Positions 58,779 through 64,000 of a stretch of DNA of 64,000 bases are shown here, one piece after another (within the stretch, counting starts at the first letter, position 1; every line of letters starts with the position of its first letter). Source of the DNA: Chamaecyparis obtusa (Eukaryota > Streptophyta > Pinopsida > Cupressales > Cupressaceae); the NCBI GenBank assembly GCA_027943335.1, contig BSBK01008418.1, forward strand, positions 39,642 to 103,641, written 5' to 3'. The position numbers were made by a program, and so were the translations under genes. Below the pieces are notes generated by a model, which did no database searches, was not told where the DNA came from, and was given only the letters and a program-made list of their open reading frames with translations.

Positions 58779-59750
58779 TAGAGATAAGTAAGAAGAAAAA
58801 AGTAAAAGGTCTACCTAGATTGAAGAAACCTGAGAATGTGGTGTACAAGGAATGCCAGTTAGGAAAAATGACAAAGTCAAGTTTTAAGAGAAAACCCTTT
58901 ACTTCTGAAAACATTTTAGATTTGGTTCATATTCACCTTTGTGGACCTATGGGTGTACAAAGTTACTGTGGTGCTAGATACTTTATCTTATTTGTTGATG
59001 ATCATACTAGGATGATGTATGTAATGTTTCTAAAAGAAAAATATGAAGCTTTTCAATTCTTTAAGTGGTGTTTGGCTAAGGTTGAGAAGGAGACAGGTAG
59101 GAACCTGAAATGTCTTAGATCTAACCAAGGTGGAGAATTTACATCAAATGAATTTAATCTATTTTGCAATGATAGAGGAATTAAAAGACATATGTCTGCA
59201 CCTAGAACACCTCCATGGAATGGTATAGCAGAAAGGAGAAATAGATCTATCTTGGATTATGCAAGGACATTGTTGATTGAAAATAATGTGGTATAGAAAT
59301 ACTGGAAAGAAGCTATAAGCATTGTTTTCTACACTCCTAACCGGGTACAGATCAAGAAAGGTACAAATCTGACACCCTATGAATTATGGCATGGGCATGC
59401 ACCGAGTGTTAAATACTTTAGAATCTTTGGAAGAAAGTGCTATATATTAAAAGACACTAGGAATGGAAATTTTGATGCTAAGAGTGATGAAGGCATATTC
59501 TTAGGGTATTCCAAAAAAAGTAAAGCTTACAAGTGTTTGAGCTCTAACACTAACAAAATTGTGGAAAGTCTGAATGTCAAAATTGATGAGTATGCAGAAA
59601 GAAATGAAGCTGACAGCAAAAGAGAACCAGAAGATTATAGATCTTTTGTGTACATTGAGGAAGAAGAAGAGGCAAGTAACAGACTTGCACTTGATGCCAA
59701 GTCTTGGGTAAGCAATGCTGAGCAACAGACAAGATGCATTGTGTAAAATA
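58779..59750 (+). pseudogene. Copia-2 integrase, catalytic residues changed
   Basis: The pre-integrase segment and a zinc-binding remnant (YKECQLGKMTKSSF) precede the core. The first acidic residue of D-D-E should be in a phrase like VH-x-DLCGP but reads VHIHLCGP (D to H). The second should be in LRSD-x-GGE but reads LRSNQGGEF (D to N). The glutamate in GIAERRNRS remains. TAG at 59294 stands where glutamine is expected. The C-terminal region continues (FRIFGRKCYILKD, GIFLGYSKKSKAYK) to 59746. It could not integrate DNA. Confidence 0.9.
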
Positions 59751-60655
59751 TTTTCAAATGAAATGTAAACTGAATTTGAAATGAGTATGTTTGGTGAGAT
59801 CAAATTCTTTGTTGGTTTACAAGTATATTAGAGGAAGAATGGAATTTTCATTACACAATCTAAGTATGTTAATGAAATACTAAAAAAATTTGGGATGGAA
59901 GATGCTCAACTAGTGAGTACTCCTATGGTTACTAGAGAAAAGTTATCTAAGAATGATGATGCTATAGAAGTGAATCAAACTTTGTACAGATCCATGATTG
60001 GAAAATTATAGTATGCTATACATAGTAGACTAGATATTGCACTAGTTGTTGGATTGTGGCAAGATTCTCTACCAGTCCTAAGGAAACACACATGATGGCT
60101 ATGAAAAGAATTATGAGATACTTGAAAGAAACTACTGACTATGGTCTATATTATAAGAAAGATGACAAATTTGAACTCAGAGTTTATACAGATGTTGATT
60201 GGGCAGAAAATGTAGATGACAGAAAGAGTACTAGTGGTGGAGCTTTCTTTCTTGGACAGAGATTAGTCTCCTGGATGAGCAAGAAACAAAATTGCATTTC
60301 CCAATCTACTGTCGAGGCCGAGTATGTTGCTACTGCAGTAAACTGTTCAAATTTGGTATGGATAAAACAATTGTTGATAGGCATGAAAGAAGAAATCACT
60401 GAACCTATTGTTATTTTATGTGACAACACAAGTGCTATCAATATTTCTAAGAATCCAATGATGCACACTAAGACTAAGCACATAGCAATCAAGTATCACT
60501 ACTTGAGAGAATTAGTACAAGATAAAGAAGTCCGAATGGAATATATGAATACAAAAGAAAAATTAGCAGACGTATTCACTAAAGCTTTACCCAGAGAAGC
60601 TCATGAGTATTTGAGAAGTCAATTAGGGGTTCTTCCCTTAACTAAGGCTGCCTAA
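59747..60655 (+). pseudogene. Copia-2 RT end and RNase H; RT body deleted
   Basis: Directly after the integrase linker the sequence jumps to the end of the RT (EMSMFGEIKFFVGLQVY, SKYVNEILKKFGMEDA), so the catalytic YVDD core and most of the polymerase are gone. Stops are TAA near 59774, TAG near 59829 and TAG 60010; a frameshift lies near 60050. From 60056 a 199-codon frame holds RNase H with its acidic residues: D in YTDVDWAE, E in VEAEYVA, D in LCDNTSAI, then LADVFTKALPREAHEYLRSQ. RNase H is the best-preserved domain of this element. Confidence 0.9.
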
Positions 60656-61120
60656 ACAAGCTAGGAGCACTGCATCAAATGTGCTACAGCAGAATATTTG
60701 ACAAATTGATGCAGAAGATTGTCACACTTTAGGGCTGGCCTAGAGATGTGAAAAGGAGCAAAGACAAGGAATCAGTCATAAGCAAGATGGCAGCGGGAGA
60801 AAACACTGAGCTGTACAAATATTATCTACATCTTATGGATCTATGTTTTAGTTGTTGCTTTGGCATTTTTTTCAAAGAGGGAGATGAGATGATATGATAA
60901 CACATGACACTGCAAAATAAGGGTGATGAACTGAAATGAAGGATCGGGATAGAGGGAGATATGAATACTTCTAACGGTCACAGAAGTGAGGCTTATAGGA
61001 TTCTGAATCAGAATGAAGCTAAGGATATTATAAATAAATCTCTGATGAACAAATAAGTTTTTGTATTGGTTGGTAATCCATGTGTTATTTAGGTGATATC
61101 ATATGGTGTTGCCATCAATG
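60656..61120 (+). other. 3' untranslated region of Copia-2
   Basis: No ORF; leads to the polypurine tract. Confidence 0.7.
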
Positions 61121-61121
61121 C

Positions 61122-61134
61122 CAAAGAGGGAGAT
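61122..61134 (+). other. Polypurine tract of Copia-2
   Basis: CAAAGAGGGAGAT ends directly before the TGTTGG start of the 3' LTR. Confidence 0.85.
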
Positions 61135-62631
61135 TGTTGGAAACTGCAATTGAAACAATTGTTGTATTGTCATTGATGTCAAACCTTAACTAGTAAGACT
61201 ATTGCTACTTAGGAAAGTACTATATCTATTTGAGTGTTGCTAAGGGGTAGGCAAGGTTGGTAACAATAGCACCTAAGGAAAGGTTCAGTTATCTTGATAC
61301 TACAAAGTGTACTCGACTATGTTGCACATTGATGAGACAATGTATTGTTTATACTAGTAAGACTAAAGACTAATTGGTAGGCTTGACCGAGCAAAGAATG
61401 GAGAAATCATGTTTAAGCCGAGTAATTTTAGTGTCGACCGAGTCAGTGTATGCCGAGCAAAATTTGAGTGTCGACCAAACAATAGTTAATTGTCAAGGAC
61501 GACAGTGTAAGCCGAGGAAACATTTTTAGTAATGACCGAGCTTTCTACATGAAGACCGAGTAGTTGATCACAACATTGACTGAGCATCAGCAATTTTATA
61601 TTTGAAGAGAATTTAGTTTTGGAGCCGACATTGTTGAATTCTTGGATTATGTAAAATGTGTTGACTTTATTTATTGATTGTTTGAAAGTATTAAATGCAC
61701 TGTAAAACATTTTATTGTAAATCTTTAAGAGATTTGAGATGATTCTAGAAAGGAACCGAAGAACATGAAGTGGGTAGATTCAATGAATCTAACCTAACCG
61801 TAAGATCTACAAATGAGATTGAGTGGCATAAGATGAGTTAACCTAATTGAGGAAAGTGTAAAGGGAAACTGAGCATTTGGATATGGAAGTGCATGGGTGA
61901 ACAGAGAATGCTGGAAGATCAGTAAAGTTTTATTGATTTTATAAGCAGAAAAGGTTGAAGGAGAATTGTGATGGTTGCTTGAAGAAAAGTTTCGAGCAGA
62001 TCAGAGATGGAGATGGAAAAGTTTCAAAGTCAATAAACTAGCATTAGTGTATGGAATTGGATCTGATATTTGCAAAGTGAGTTGTATATTTTTTAGATAA
62101 ATATTGCTGCTACTTTCTAACCATTGTAACAGTCAAAATCCTTTTAATAGAGGTTGACTTAACAGTCATATGTTAAATCCTTTCAACAAGGTTACATTCT
62201 AATGGAGTGTATGTAAGTCCTATGACTAGGCTCAATTTTAAAAAGGTGATTGAAATCCTTTAACCGGGTCACACCTGACAAAGTGTATTGTAACCTTTGA
62301 CAGGGTTGGCTTTTTACCGAGCTCACTTCAAAAGAGTGAAAATAATAGTAGCATGTTACAAATTTGTTTTTCCCACATTGGGTTTCCACTATAAATCCTG
62401 GTGTTAATACTTGTGTGAATGTTTTGGTTTGAACATTTCTGTGTTTTACAAGTTAAGTTACATCTAGGTAGTGGACTGCATTGTTATATGTTTCTATTAT
62501 TGAATCAGTGATGACTGAGTTATTTTGGTTATTAGATCTAATTCAAGGAAAAAAATTGAGATTGTTTTATACATCAGGACCTGAGAACAACTAATTCACC
62601 CCCTCTCTCTGTTGTTCTAATCATATTAACA
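61135..62631 (+). repeat. 3' LTR of Copia-2 (1497 bp)
   Basis: Begins TGTTGGAAACTGCAATTG, ends ATATTAACA and is followed by AACAA. It is uninterrupted, so it gives the empty target site for the 22-kb insertion (TCTAATGGAGTG at about 62198). Confidence 0.96.
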
Positions 62632-62636
62632 AACAA

Positions 62637-64000
62637 TTCTTGCCCAATGTCATAAATGATTGTTAGGAGACCAAATTTCCAAAATAGATAGTAACTAGAA
62701 CATATGATTTTGGATTCAACATCAGAAACATTTTTCCTCTATCTCAGACTTAATGCCTTACACAACTGAATCCAGAAATTATATGTACAGATATTTATAC
62801 ATCAGATGAAGCATTTAATTACCTTGATTAACCAATTTGTTTTGAGCAAGCTTGTGGTTTCTAGAGCACAAAAAATGACATCATCACTTAAGAAACTAAA
62901 GATCAACAAAAATAAGAGTAATCTCATATTATCCATGCACTACCCACAAGTACAATGTATTTACAATATTGGGAACAATACATCATATATAGGCATAAGC
63001 ATCTCTTTGCTAAAAAAATGAATAAGACATACCTGAATGGCATGTCCATCTTCAAAAGCTTGTGTTAACTTCTCTATATTTATTTTCAAAAACCAAAATA
63101 CTTACACAGGATAACTACTAAGATGACCGTCTATAACAACATCCCTCACAAATGGCACTACATGTTAAACAAATTAATACTATTTCATACCATAGTCAAA
63201 GACACTAGAAATGCCAAAGGCAAACATGATGATATTAAACTGGTGCCGATGGAGAAATATGGTCCCCAACCTAAATTAGGTATGCCTACAGGAATATGGG
63301 AATTTTATACTCAAAAGTTGTGATGAATTGCAAGTGGATGTATTGCAAATTTCACAATCTTATATGAGAAAAGTTATCAGTCAAATTGGCCAAATTCTTC
63401 ATTCGATTTATAATGTGAATTGGTCAAATTCTTCATTTTCAACTTTAATGCACTTTTTTTTTTAATCATTTACTAGAAACCAATCAAACAATTTTAAATT
63501 TTATTCATTATTAAGGCTATGATTTCATTATTGATTAAGTAAAAAGGATAATTAAAGAGTAAATAGAAGAACGATTATAAACTTTCTTTCTAAAAAATGC
63601 TTAATTTCACATGCTAGGAGTGTGAATGATCACTTCTTCATTTTTTCACTTTCTTTTTCTATCATTTCAACTTTTGCCTTTGAATATTTTAGATTTGTGA
63701 CATTTTCTTAATGGTTGTAGATTGTACTAGAAGAGTGAAATAATACACGAGACAAGAAATGGTGGCTTGTCCTTCATTTTTTGTACGTTTTTAATCAAAT
63801 TCAACCTTTTAGAAATTAAATTGGTAACAAATTTAGAAATGAGAGGAAAAAACCATAATCACTTTTTTGGGATAAATGTGAGCAATGCTCAATTTTCCTA
63901 TATAGAGTTTTGGGACCCTTCAAAACCTAATTTATCCTTAATTAAAAAAACTAACAAATTTTTTTAAGCATTCCCACATTAAAAAGACACCACAAATATC
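62637..64000. other. No supported gene
   Basis: AT-rich DNA right of the Copia-2 duplication, presumably the older host or element sequence into which it inserted. The frame at 63123-63323 (66 codons, ending IWEFYTQKL) has some protein-like character, but I recognise no motif and do not call it. Confidence 0.5.

Noticed and set aside
63123..63323. 66-codon ORF near the right edge
   Set aside because: Protein-like composition but no recognised motif or context; left uncalled.

Overview
This is plant nuclear DNA made almost entirely of transposable elements nested in one another. It is AT-rich, has no bacterial signals and no intact single-copy host gene. The very old LTR elements, LTRs of 1.5 to 2.7 kb and deep nesting suggest a large gymnosperm (conifer-like) genome, but that attribution is inference.

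Layout. 1-4430: pol of a Ty3/Gypsy element with two RNase H domains, one of them upstream of the reverse transcriptase. 4431-8520: non-coding, probably including this element's undelimited 3' LTR, with imperfect repeats and a small hairpin-rich fragment. 8520-9760: remnant of a LINE ORF1-type zinc-knuckle protein. 10.17-10.62 kb: acidic/basic ORF of unknown origin. 10.65-15.9 kb: plus-strand relative of a gag-only LTR family, interrupted by a 973-bp TIR element (13022-13994). 16883-24971: complete copy of the same family on the minus strand, with two LTRs and TSD TTATC; it encodes gag, a protease-like domain with an altered active site and an acidic tail, but no reverse transcriptase or integrase. 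26368-33360: complete but heavily mutated Ty1/Copia element (TSD CTTTA). 33513-62631: a second Copia element (TSD AACAA), catalytically dead and lacking most of its reverse transcriptase. Its 5' LTR is split by a 22.2-kb insertion.

The insertion, 34585-56747, is the most unusual object here. It has 32-bp perfect terminal inverted repeats beginning GGGTAAGTGCAC and a 4-bp duplication AATG. It carries palindromic subterminal motifs at both ends and two facing multi-exon genes I cannot assign to a family. Between them lies a cargo zone with pieces of host genes: a NOG1-type GTPase exon, CHD/SNF2 remodeler fragments and two histone H2B-like ORFs. The zone also holds a 2.7-kb solo LTR and about 19 copies of a 357-bp repeat; a 1.3-kb GA/GACA tract lies near the right end. 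I recognise no transposase, so it is either non-autonomous or of a family I do not know.

Across these elements most in-frame stops are TAG where glutamine (CAG) is expected, with TAA (from CAA) much rarer. This is what decay of CHG-methylated cytosine predicts, and it suggests the whole window has long been silenced heterochromatin.
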